Of a stretch of 27,288 bases of DNA, positions 1-6,870 are shown piece by piece (position 1 is the first letter of the stretch; every line of letters starts with the position of its first letter). The position numbers and the translations under genes were made by a program. This stretch comes from UBA10427 sp003500135. GTDB lineage: Bacteria > Bacteroidota > Bacteroidia > Cytophagales > Cyclobacteriaceae. The stretch covers positions 1 through 27,288 of the forward strand of contig CAWZYQ010000041.1 in the NCBI GenBank assembly GCA_963966275.1, in the 5' to 3' direction. The notes under the pieces were generated by a model. The model saw only the letters and a list, made by a program, of their open reading frames with translations, was not told the DNA's origin and searched no databases.

Positions 1-246
1 AATAATCCTATAAACTTGATTGATCTGGATGGTAGAAATGGGGTCCCGACTGTAGTTAAAAATGATGGTCAAATAACATATCGTTTACCTGAGCTTATTT
101 TCTCACCTGATGGAGAAACTCAAAGTTATTCAAATGGATTTTGGAATTTCATGCGGCGATTGGATGAATTAATAATATGTAATAGTTTTCCTCAAGATAT
201 TAATCCATTTCCTGTTCAATTTGTTATATGGGGCGAAGGAGGTTGA
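1..246 (+). CDS. C-terminal end of an Rhs/YD-repeat protein (5' partial)
   Basis: The reading frame is open from the first base of the window, so this is the 3' end of a gene that begins upstream. A TTG at position 16 is not a credible start. The first residues read NNPINLIDLDGR, which matches the end of the RHS-repeat-associated core (usual form NNP-x-x-x-IDPDG). In Rhs proteins this motif marks the junction between the conserved shell and a variable C-terminal tip that is often a toxin. Here about 68 residues follow the motif before the TGA stop, ending in a short hydrophobic FVIWGEGG. I recognise no toxin fold or catalytic motif in that tail, and it is short for a toxin. No immunity-type gene follows on the same strand. 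The tail could be a degenerate tip or a non-toxic end. The Rhs assignment rests on a single short motif. Confidence 0.6.
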   Translation, partial: NNPINLIDLDGRNGVPTVVKNDGQITYRLPELIFSPDGETQSYSNGFWNFMRRLDELIICNSFPQDINPFPVQFVIWGEGG

Positions 247-278
247 GGAAGTAATTTGGGTAATGGAATACTGTGTAG

Positions 279-402
279 CTTCCGTTAGGTGCTTTACAAA
301 TGCACTTCCCGCAACATCTGCATGACAAATGCAGATGAAAATATTTTGGGGTTTTGAATGCGTTTGTAACGCATGGCTGATGTGAAAGGCGTTTGTAACG
401 CC
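279..402. repeat. Four-hairpin cassette, copy A (REP-like)
   Basis: Begins with CTTCCGTTAGG and contains four small stem-loops in a row. They are 289-305 (stem GTGC/GCAC), 315-337 (9-bp stem CATCTGCAT/ATGCAGATG), 358-374 (ATGCGTT, loop TGT, AACGCAT) and 388-402 (GGCGTT, loop TGT, AACGCC). Three of the four carry a TTTGTAA or TTTACAA core in the loop region. AACGGAA at 405-411 is the reverse complement of TTCCGTT near the left end (280-286), so this copy has short terminal inverted repeats. Copy B lies at 1015-1149 in the same orientation. The layout resembles REP/BIME-type elements mobilised by RAYT transposases, but no such transposase is present here. Confidence 0.75.
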
Positions 403-419
403 CCAAACGGAAAAATACA

Positions 420-457
420 CCGTTGTTTTAAGTGTTCTGCAAGGGTACTTTAAACAT
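420..457. repeat. Short diverged repeat, copy A
   Basis: This segment aligns with 918-953: both begin CCGTT, run through a T-rich stretch to TTCTG, then AAGG-TACTTTA-ACAT with small indels. In this copy it lies after the hairpin cassette, whereas its partner lies before the second cassette. The two therefore may be boundary pieces of one composite repeat family. Confidence 0.5.
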
Positions 458-689
458 AGCCAGGAAAACCAGCATCTACAACACGGTTTCCAATATTATA
501 CCTGCAATACTGGACTGAATCCCAAATTTATCATATTCTACAGGTGTAATTGATAAAAATTTACGCCATACACGAATACCCAATAGTATCAGCAATGGTC
601 TTCGGAACTTCACAATGTATCTTTGGCTTAAAGCCGAAAGATGAACTAAGAATCATGTAACATCTGTGGTATTCGTTTGTCCTCAAGCC

Positions 690-850
690 GGACGGGCTCT
701 TCATTTTTGTCTTGACACAAAAACGAAGCAAAAAATTCAAGGCTGTGATCCAAATGCTAAAATTCAAAAAGTTCCGCTAAAAAGAAATGAACTCACCGGC
801 CGCTGTCGCTTGCCGGCTCAGACAGCATTTCTTTTCTTAACGCTCCACTT
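690..850. repeat. Decayed dispersed-repeat-like segment with a long hairpin
   Basis: Contains a 7-bp stem (TTTTTGT 704-710 / ACAAAAA 717-723). It also has a long imperfect hairpin closed by a perfect 10-bp stem (AAAAGAAATG 780-789 / CATTTCTTTT 826-835), with inner arms GCTGTC (802-807) and GACAGC (821-826). From memory, text such as the translation CLDTKTKQKIQGC recurs as spurious ORFs in many Bacteroidota genomes, which suggests a dispersed non-coding repeat. That family recognition is inference only. Confidence 0.4.
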
Positions 851-917
851 TCTGAATTTCTTAACGCATTTCGATCAAGGCCGAATATTTATACCCTTTA
901 AAGGCCAAGACATTTTT

Positions 918-953
918 CCGTTTTTAAAGGTTCTGAAAGGATACTTTACATAT
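918..953. repeat. Short diverged repeat, copy B
   Basis: Partner of 420-457, sharing CCGTT, TTCTG-AAGG and TACTTTA in the same order. It lies about 60 bases before the second hairpin cassette. Confidence 0.5.
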
Positions 954-1014
954 ATGCATGAATGCCTTACGTTTTCAAATACTTGTATGAATTACAACCT
1001 GTTTTCATATGCAT

Positions 1015-1149
1015 CTTCCGTTAGGCGCTTTACAAAAGCGCTTCTCCCCACATCTGCATTACTAATGCAGATGAAACTCGTTTTTTTAATAATAGGATTT
1101 TTGAATGCGTTTGCATCGCATGGCTGATGAGAAAGGCGTTTGTAACGCC
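1015..1149. repeat. Four-hairpin cassette, copy B (REP-like)
   Basis: Same order of parts as copy A: CTTCCGTTAGG, then stem-loops at 1025-1041 (GCGCTT/AAGCGC), 1050-1074 (10-bp stem around CATCTGCATT), 1105-1121 (ATGCG/CGCAT) and 1135-1149 (GGCGTT/AACGCC, loop TGT). The first stem differs from copy A on both arms: GTGC/GCAC there is GCGC/GCGC here, so pairing is kept. The second loop has changed while its stem is unchanged. This pattern suggests selection on, or copying of, the folded form. Confidence 0.75.
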
Positions 1150-1178
1150 CGAATAAATTTTACACCAAAAACGACCAT

Positions 1179-1565
1179 TCAACTCCTTTTCTTCCGCTTA
1201 CTTCCGAAAGCATACAGCATCATAGCCCTTGACAGCCGGAATATCCATGGCGAAAGCAGTAGGGGAGGCAGAAAAACGGAAACGAAGGTCTTCCACAGCT
1301 CATCGGGATCGACCAATACCTCAAACGCTACACCGGCGGTGACCATCAGGGCTACATTCATGGCATAGCTGAAGTACATGGCGCCAAAGTAAAAGCCCGG
1401 CTCAGGGTTGAAATCGTAACCGCAATTGGGGCATCTCGGATACATCTTTAAAAATTTGCCCAGGTGCAGGGTGGAATATTCGAACATGTTGGCCTCTCCG
1501 CAATTGGGACACTTGGTCTGCAACAAGTCTTTTAAAACACGGGAGTTTCCGCCTGCTTTTTTCAT
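1179..1565 (-). CDS. DUF983 family zinc-ribbon membrane protein
   Basis: A 128-residue protein with the DUF983 layout. An N-terminal zinc ribbon has two CPNCG knuckles (about residues 19-23 and 45-49), and roughly two membrane helices follow, around GAMYFSYAMNVALMVTAGVAF and a second hydrophobic stretch LPPLLLSPWIFRLSRAMML. The basic tail KRKKRS probably faces the cytoplasm. The biochemical role of DUF983 proteins is not established. I chose the ATG at 1565 (MKKAGG); an in-frame GTG at 1592 would add nine residues, but ATG is the simpler start. The gene lies 104 bp beyond the stop of the XRE/NTF2-like gene, with a terminator-like hairpin between them, so it is probably transcribed separately. 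Confidence 0.8.
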   Translation of the reverse strand: MKKAGGNSRVLKDLLQTKCPNCGEANMFEYSTLHLGKFLKMYPRCPNCGYDFNPEPGFYFGAMYFSYAMNVALMVTAGVAFEVLVDPDELWKTFVSVFLPPLLLSPWIFRLSRAMMLYAFGSKRKKRS

Positions 1566-1621
1566 GCCGTAAAAATAACGGCTGAAGCACACCTTTCAAG
1601 GATTTTTGTTACATAATTGGA

Positions 1622-1667
1622 TATAAAAATAAAGGCTGGTCACCGATAATCAGTTCACAGCCTTTAT
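1622..1667 (-). terminator. Probable intrinsic terminator after the XRE/NTF2-like gene
   Basis: A perfect 10-bp stem (ATAAAGGCTG 1629-1638 / CAGCCTTTAT 1658-1667) with a 19-nt loop begins immediately next to the TAA stop at 1670-1672. On the minus strand it is followed by a T-rich run (TTTTTATAT). The loop is longer than usual, which lowers certainty. Confidence 0.5.
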
Positions 1668-1669
1668 GA

Positions 1670-2425
1670 TTACTCTTTCATCGACCACTCCGCCGGCCAG
1701 GGCATGGTGGCATTGGACATTTCATTTTCTATTACCCATTCACGGCCTTCTTTGCGCCACTGGCTAAGGTAGGCGCCATGAATTTCCTGGTCGTTTCCGA
1801 TACGAATCTTCCATGACCCCCGGTCTACCAGGGTTTTGTTGTCTACAACCAGTTTTTCCGACTGGTTTTCAATCATTTTAAATCCCTGCTGGTGCATCCA
1901 TACATAATAATTCCGAATTTGTGCTTTTCCAACTACAGAAGGCGCCCCGCCGGGAGAAATACTGGCGCTTTCATGATACAGGGTCATCAGCGAATCGATC
2001 TGGCCATCGTTAAACCAGCGCATCATATTGCTGTTTTTGGTTTCAATTTCTGCCTTTAGCCGGGCATTGTTTTGCGCCTGGCTGTCCATGCCGGTCAATA
2101 AGAATACCAGCAGAAGCGATACAAAAGGCGCCGATAAAATCATTACTTTTTTCATTGTGTTCGTTTTTAAATTAAACAGATCTAAAAATTGATGGTAAAT
2201 CTGTTCTGGCATGCCGGAACTTATGATCCCCGATGAATACCGGTAGTCGAGACCTTCAAAGATCATTTTGATCGTATAGCTACGGGGAAATACCTCGGCC
2301 GATTCTATGCGTTGTACCGTGCGTATACTTACATTACACTTTTCGGCAAGTTCTTCCTGGGTCAATCCTTTGGCTTGCCTTAGGGTGGCGATCTTTTTTC
2401 CCAATTCCGGTTGTTTCATCTTCAA
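1670..2425 (-). CDS. XRE-type HTH protein with one membrane helix and an NTF2-like (DUF4440/SnoaL) domain
   Basis: A 251-residue protein in three parts. Residues 9-62 form an XRE/HTH_3 DNA-binding domain (KKIATLRQAKGLTQEELAEK and VSIRTVQRIE). Residues 92-112 form a single hydrophobic helix. Residues 118-245 resemble a secreted NTF2-like DUF4440/SnoaL domain (NMMRWFNDGQIDSLMTLYH; W-R-E-G-R-E-W-V-I). The expected topology is DNA-binding domain inside and NTF2 domain in the periplasm, as in a one-component membrane regulator. An internal ATG at 2155 starts MKKVMILSAP and continues into a good signal peptide ending near DSQAQ. A second, secreted product from that start is possible, or the gene may be a fusion of a regulator with a formerly separate secreted protein. 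No ligand or target is visible. The gene stands between two terminators. Confidence 0.75.
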   Translation of the reverse strand: MKMKQPELGKKIATLRQAKGLTQEELAEKCNVSIRTVQRIESAEVFPRSYTIKMIFEGLDYRYSSGIISSGMPEQIYHQFLDLFNLKTNTMKKVMILSAPFVSLLLVFLLTGMDSQAQNNARLKAEIETKNSNMMRWFNDGQIDSLMTLYHESASISPGGAPSVVGKAQIRNYYVWMHQQGFKMIENQSEKLVVDNKTLVDRGSWKIRIGNDQEIHGAYLSQWRKEGREWVIENEMSNATMPWPAEWSMKE

Positions 2426-2585
2426 TCAATGTTTAAGCAAGATTATCAAAGCCTTTTTATTATTGCAAAAAAATCGGGCGTCCTTCTTACGCCACTTGTA
2501 CGACATTTAGCCGTCAATTTATAAACAATTGATTTACAATGCTTTGTTTCGTGTAAATTAAAATATTTACCATTTGTTATTTTTC

Positions 2586-2623
2586 ATAAAAAATAAAACC
2601 CCGGCGATGTATCGTCACCGGGG
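2586..2623 (-). terminator. Intrinsic terminator after the DUF4249 gene
   Basis: GC-rich stem CCCCGG (2599-2604) / CCGGGG (2618-2623) with an inner CGAT/ATCG pairing. On the minus strand it is followed by GTTTTATTTTTT. It lies 57 bp past the stop of the DUF4249 gene and closes the receptor/DUF4249 operon. Confidence 0.8.
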
Positions 2624-2679
2624 ATAAATCAATGCGTAGCTTTCAGGCTTGTAGTTTTTGCAGGACTAAAATGATTGCA

Positions 2680-3540
2680 TTATCTTCTTTTCGTTTCCGG
2701 GTCGCCCACCACAATTTCTTCAGCCGATATGGCAGATACCTGGAAAAAGCCAACGGCGTTGGCCCCTTCAATATTACTGGCCGGGTTGGCAGGTATACCA
2801 CTGAACATTCCGCCATCGCTGTTGATCAACTGGTCCAGATCGAAGTAGTATTTAAATGCGGTAGGCGTGAGGCTATACATTTCAAAGCGGGCTGTATCCT
2901 CCAGGCTGTACAGCGACGGCCCCGACAGGTCATTGATCTCTTCACCCAAACCAATATCATCTGAATAAAATACTCCGGTTTCGGAATCGAAGCGCTCGAT
3001 GGTGTCATTTCTGTAAAATTTGAACAGGTAGAAGTCTTCGGTTTCTTTTGGCTCACGTGCATAAGTCAGTACTTCATAGATGTAATCATCGTCCTTGGGT
3101 TCCAAAAAGAAAGATTCACTTTCGCGCCATCGCAAACTGTCAATAGCTGCAATAAAGCGCAATGTGTCAGTTGCTGTGATCGTCTGTCCGTCAATGGTAA
3201 CATTCAGCGTGTAAACTTTGCCGACCTCTCCTGCAAAAGGAGGGCTCGGCCGGTACAGGGAGTCTTCTTCCTGGTAAAAATAGGGGTAGGTATTTCCTTC
3301 ATTGTCCTGTACCTGCACCTCTGCATTCGTAATCACCGGAGCGCGGCCTTCATAATAAAAATCCACCGATCGCGATAATCTAACGTGATTGTAAGCCATA
3401 CTATCGGTTAGCAAAGCATCTACTACGACTACCGGAGGCGCCTGCTCCAGGTCGAGCTGTATAGTTTCTTCGCACCCCCAACACAGGGCCCCGAAGAAAG
3501 TGATCATTATGAGGGTAATTCTTATATATAAACTTTTCAT
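2680..3540 (-). CDS. DUF4249 family lipoprotein
   Basis: A 286-residue protein with a lipoprotein signal peptide: basic start MKSLYIR, hydrophobic core, and lipobox ending in Cys23 (GALCWGC). The mature protein begins EETIQLDL and continues through VVVDALLTDS and a typical beta-rich body with paired WRESESFF and FYLFKFYRND segments. These are features I associate with DUF4249, a Bacteroidota family almost always encoded beside a TonB-dependent receptor. It starts 6 bp after the receptor stop, so the two are almost certainly cotranscribed. By position it probably acts as a surface or periplasmic partner of the receptor. Its substrate is unknown. The end of the protein (GDPETKRR) is followed by a clear terminator. 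Confidence 0.85.
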   Translation of the reverse strand: MKSLYIRITLIMITFFGALCWGCEETIQLDLEQAPPVVVVDALLTDSMAYNHVRLSRSVDFYYEGRAPVITNAEVQVQDNEGNTYPYFYQEEDSLYRPSPPFAGEVGKVYTLNVTIDGQTITATDTLRFIAAIDSLRWRESESFFLEPKDDDYIYEVLTYAREPKETEDFYLFKFYRNDTIERFDSETGVFYSDDIGLGEEINDLSGPSLYSLEDTARFEMYSLTPTAFKYYFDLDQLINSDGGMFSGIPANPASNIEGANAVGFFQVSAISAEEIVVGDPETKRR

Positions 3541-3546
3541 GGTGGC

Positions 3547-5919
3547 TTAAAACTTAAAATTATAGGTGACTGATGGTAAAAACTGAAAAAGATAGATCAT
3601 TCTGGCTTCCTTGCGAATGGGTTGAAAAATGTTACCATCGCCATCGGCGGCCAGTCTTGTATAAATGGTAAAAGGATTCTTGCGTCCGTACAAGTTATAT
3701 ATCGAGAATACCCAGCTGCCCTGCCATCTACGATTTTTATTCTTTCGTGGCGTCAGCGTGGCCGACAAGTCCATTCTGTGATAGTCGGGCAGTCTGTATC
3801 CATTGCGTTCCGTAATGATGTCCGTGACATAACCATCGAATTCATATCGCCCTGCCGGCACTGTCAGGGGTCGTCCGGAACCATATACCCAATTGGCGCC
3901 AAAGGCCCATTTATCATTCAGTTCGTAGGTGCCTACTATAGAAATGCTGTGGCGGCGGTCGAAATTGGCCGGAAATTCGAGGTCATTGTTCACCGTCGGG
4001 ATCTGGCGCATCGTTTTGCTGTAGGTGTAGGCGAAAGAGCCCGTGAGCGGTCCTCTGTTTTTTACAAGAAAGAATTCCAGTCCGTACGAATACGAATCGC
4101 CCTGACGGAATTCAGTGGCTATGTCCTGATTCAAAAAAACCTGGGCATTATCGGCAAAGTCGGTTACATCGTACATCCATTTATAATAGGCTTCTATTGA
4201 CAATTCGTAAGTGTTTTCCCTGTAATTCTTAAAAATGCCGGCAGCAATCTGATCGGCCTTTTGAGGTCTGAGGTAGGGTGAGCTGGGTTGCCAGGTGTTA
4301 AAAGGCACCGGCACGGTAGAGTTGCTCATCAGGTGTACATTTTGTACCATCCGGTTGTACGACACCTTTACAGATGAATTGGCATTCAGCATGTAACGCG
4401 CCGCAAAGCGTGGTTCCAGATTGAAAAAGTCTTCAATAACTTCCAGGTCATCGTATTCTATCTCTTCATATTTTGGGTTGATATTGTTTTGCGGATCTTC
4501 ATAATCTCGGAAAGTAAAAGGCCCTATATTTTGGAAATAGGATAGTCGAAGTCCGTATTGGAAACTTAACCGGTCGCTGATGTCCTGGTCATTACTGATA
4601 TACAAGCTATGATCCAGCCCAAACATTTTTTCCAGTTGCAATTCTGTAAATATCGAAGTAGGCGAATTGGGCTCTAATCTTCCGGGACTGAAACGCAGGT
4701 AAGCGCCCTGGTAGCCGAATTCAATGTTGTTTTTTGGGTTGAGAAAATAGGAAAAATCGAGTTTGAACTGCGCCTGCTGCAGGTTGGCCGTCCATTGCAA
4801 GCCCTGCACTGGGTCTTTCAGCTCCAGCCCGTAATCGAAATTGCTGAAAATCACCGAAGTATTGGAAAAGAGCTTATCGCTGAAGAGGTGGTTCCAGCGC
4901 AGCGTAAAGGTAGTATTGCCCCAGTCAAAACCTGCGTCTTCACCGAAGTTAAAGTTGTCGCGACCGAAATATCCGGCGGCAAACAAGCGGTTTTTATTGC
5001 TGATCTTCCAGTTTACTTTGGCATTGATATCGTAAAAGTAGACCAGGTTGCTGCTTACGTCTTCGTTATTTGATAACCTTTGAAATACATCGACATATGA
5101 CCTTCTGCCCGAGATCAAATAAGAGGCTTTATCTTTTTTTATGGGTCCTTCCAGCATCAACCGGCTGGCCAGTGTTCCTATGCCACCTTTCATTCCAAAG
5201 CGCTTATTATTACCATCAATTGTCCTTACATCAAGAAGAGAGGATAAACGGCCTCCGTAGCGGGCAGGTATACCTCCTTTATATAATTCGGAGCTCTTGA
5301 TCACATCGGAATTGAATACCGAAAAAAGTCCGAAGAGGTGGGAGGCATCATATACGGGCGCTTCATCGATAATGATCAGGTTTTGATCTGAGCTTCCTCC
5401 ACGCACAAAATAGGCGCTCGTCCCTTCTCCGGCTGAAATAACACCGGGCTGCATCTGGATCGATTTGATTATGTCGGGTTCGCCAAAAAGCGAGGGCAGG
5501 CGCTTGATCTGTTCCAGGTTAAGGTTGACGGTACTCATAGAGATATCCCTCACGTTTTCATCTAAACGAGTAGAAGAGATCACAACCTCTTCCAGGCCTA
5601 CCACCTCAGGCGAAAGTTCAATATTAATAGATGTGCCCTCTTCGGTTAAATCGATGTCTTTTGTCACGCTCTCATATCCAAGGTAGGTGAATTTTACCTC
5701 ATAAGTACCTTGTGGGATAGTTAGCGAATAAAATCCATAGGGGTTGGTCACTGCGCCACTGCCAAGTGAAGATACGTACACGTTAACACCGATAAGCTCT
5801 TCACCCGTTTCGGCATCTTTCACATATCCGCTTAGCGTACCACTGCTTTGAGCACTACTTGTACTGACCGTACCCAGCCATATAATCAGGCACAGTCCCA
5901 GTAAGTGTTTGGTTGACAT
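3547..5919 (-). CDS. TonB-dependent receptor with N-terminal carboxypeptidase-regulatory-like domain
   Basis: A 790-residue outer-membrane receptor. The signal peptide is residues 1-23 (ending STSSAQ). Residues 27-112 are a CarboxypepD_reg-like beta-sandwich (GTLSGYVKDAETGEELIGVN). The plug domain spans about 125-235, with the motifs PGVISAGEGTSAYFVRGGSS and IIIDEAPVYDASHLFGLFS. The remainder is a beta-barrel ending in the aromatic FLPSVTYNFKF. This form transports bulky ligands across the outer membrane using TonB energy and lacks an adjacent SusD gene, having DUF4249 as its partner instead. The ligand cannot be inferred from the sequence. Start: ATG at 5919 with an A/T-rich leader; a TAccTTTG promoter element lies 44 bp upstream. 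The gene is upstream of, and 6 bp from, the DUF4249 gene. Confidence 0.92.
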   Translation of the reverse strand: MSTKHLLGLCLIIWLGTVSTSSAQSSGTLSGYVKDAETGEELIGVNVYVSSLGSGAVTNPYGFYSLTIPQGTYEVKFTYLGYESVTKDIDLTEEGTSINIELSPEVVGLEEVVISSTRLDENVRDISMSTVNLNLEQIKRLPSLFGEPDIIKSIQMQPGVISAGEGTSAYFVRGGSSDQNLIIIDEAPVYDASHLFGLFSVFNSDVIKSSELYKGGIPARYGGRLSSLLDVRTIDGNNKRFGMKGGIGTLASRLMLEGPIKKDKASYLISGRRSYVDVFQRLSNNEDVSSNLVYFYDINAKVNWKISNKNRLFAAGYFGRDNFNFGEDAGFDWGNTTFTLRWNHLFSDKLFSNTSVIFSNFDYGLELKDPVQGLQWTANLQQAQFKLDFSYFLNPKNNIEFGYQGAYLRFSPGRLEPNSPTSIFTELQLEKMFGLDHSLYISNDQDISDRLSFQYGLRLSYFQNIGPFTFRDYEDPQNNINPKYEEIEYDDLEVIEDFFNLEPRFAARYMLNANSSVKVSYNRMVQNVHLMSNSTVPVPFNTWQPSSPYLRPQKADQIAAGIFKNYRENTYELSIEAYYKWMYDVTDFADNAQVFLNQDIATEFRQGDSYSYGLEFFLVKNRGPLTGSFAYTYSKTMRQIPTVNNDLEFPANFDRRHSISIVGTYELNDKWAFGANWVYGSGRPLTVPAGRYEFDGYVTDIITERNGYRLPDYHRMDLSATLTPRKNKNRRWQGSWVFSIYNLYGRKNPFTIYTRLAADGDGNIFQPIRKEARMIYLFQFLPSVTYNFKF

Positions 5920-5962
5920 TTGGTCTACGATTTTCTGATGTTGAAAAAAAGTGTAATCAGCT

Positions 5963-5970
5963 CAAAGGTA
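5963..5970 (-). promoter_or_regulatory. Candidate -7 promoter element of the TonB-receptor operon
   Basis: Minus-strand TACCTTTG is an exact match to the Bacteroidota -7 consensus TAnnTTTG. It lies 44 bp before the receptor ATG, giving an expected leader of about 35 nt. I could not find a clean TTG -33 element at the usual spacing, so support is partial. Confidence 0.4.
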
Positions 5971-6076
5971 TAACAAATTACGTAAAATAATTGTCTTCGT
6001 ATGTTGAAAATTCCTTTAATTGGATAATTCGCTGTGCAAAAGGGGATTTAATATGACAAGTGGAGCCCTTCGACGA

Positions 6077-6808
6077 CTACTTTAACACCACATTTTTAAG
6101 GTCAATTTCAGAAAGCTTTTCCAGCTTTCCCTGCTCATACATTTGGGGTAGCTGATCGAGTGGGGTATTTAGATCTTCCACTTTATAGTTGTCGTAGTCA
6201 TTCAGCAGTAAACCTGCGGCTAGATGGCGGTTAGTGACGACCCGGAACCTGATGCCTCCTTCGTTTACATGATACAAATACGCCAGATAATCCAGTTTTG
6301 CCGTTTCAGTATGAAACCAGTACATAAATTCATCTTCATAATCCTGCCCTCCGCCTTCCTCGTCAAAGGTTACTTTAACCTGGAAGTAAGGCTCGCCATC
6401 AATCATTACAATGCCCTCAACAAACTTATTGACCGCCTTATCATTTAGTCCGTAGGGGAGCAGGGCAAAGTAGATCACCGAGTTTACGCTATTGCTGTAT
6501 TTCTGCTGGTCTTTATCACTTAAATTGACGGTGTCGCCATTCAATATACGAGTGAAGCCTTCATTGGACACAATATCGTGATATTGCCCGGTGCTGTCGC
6601 GCCAAATGCGATGGTATTGAAACACACCATCCTTTCTTTCCGCAATATAATGACGGTCGCGAAAGTCAAACTCCAGTACCATATGGTCAAATTGATCACC
6701 TCCATGGGCTTTTATGGCCTGGTCCACAATAATTCTTGCTTCATCATTTGAAGTGGCACAGCCCGCCAGCGCTATCAGTAAAAGTGAAATATGTATTAAA
6801 CGTGTCAT
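6077..6808 (-). CDS. DUF6503 family lipoprotein
   Basis: A 243-residue protein with a short lipoprotein signal peptide; the lipobox LAGC places the modified cysteine at residue 17. The next segment, VDQAIKAHGGDQFDHM, is the characteristic opening of the DUF6503 family, secreted Bacteroidota proteins that resemble LolA/LolB-type beta structures. The rest alternates beta strands rich in aromatic and acidic residues (EFDFRDRHYIAERKDG; EDEFMYWFHTETAKLDYL). The function is unknown. The gene follows the membrane/TPR gene by 62 bp on the same strand and is separated from the receptor by 157 bp containing the receptor promoter, so it may be the last gene of the plsC-gatC block. Family assignment is from memory of the motif. 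Confidence 0.7.
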   Translation of the reverse strand: MTRLIHISLLLIALAGCATSNDEARIIVDQAIKAHGGDQFDHMVLEFDFRDRHYIAERKDGVFQYHRIWRDSTGQYHDIVSNEGFTRILNGDTVNLSDKDQQKYSNSVNSVIYFALLPYGLNDKAVNKFVEGIVMIDGEPYFQVKVTFDEEGGGQDYEDEFMYWFHTETAKLDYLAYLYHVNEGGIRFRVVTNRHLAAGLLLNDYDNYKVEDLNTPLDQLPQMYEQGKLEKLSEIDLKNVVLK

Positions 6809-6870
6809 TTTTTCTTTTTGCGATATTCCGGTTTTTGCCTTTAGTGATATGCCATGTTAACGACAATTAC

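Larger units (their letters stand above)
247..1178. other. Non-coding interval rich in hairpins and repeats
   Basis: No frame in these 930 bases gives a convincing protein; the longest run (about 666-1127, plus strand) passes straight through repeat hairpins and has low-quality composition. The interval holds two copies of a four-hairpin cassette (279-402 and 1015-1149). It also holds a second diverged repeated segment (420-457 and 918-953) and a long imperfect hairpin (780-835). The material looks like accumulated dispersed-repeat debris between the Rhs end and the DUF983 gene. Confidence 0.6.

Noticed and set aside
279..402. CRISPR array
   Set aside because: The repeated units are different hairpins, not identical repeats with regular unique spacers, and no cas gene is present.
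666..1127. 153-codon open frame on the plus strand in the repeat region
   Set aside because: It starts at a GTG inside repeat-like sequence and runs through three of the hairpins of cassette copy B. Composition is unlike the neighbouring proteins and no domain is visible.
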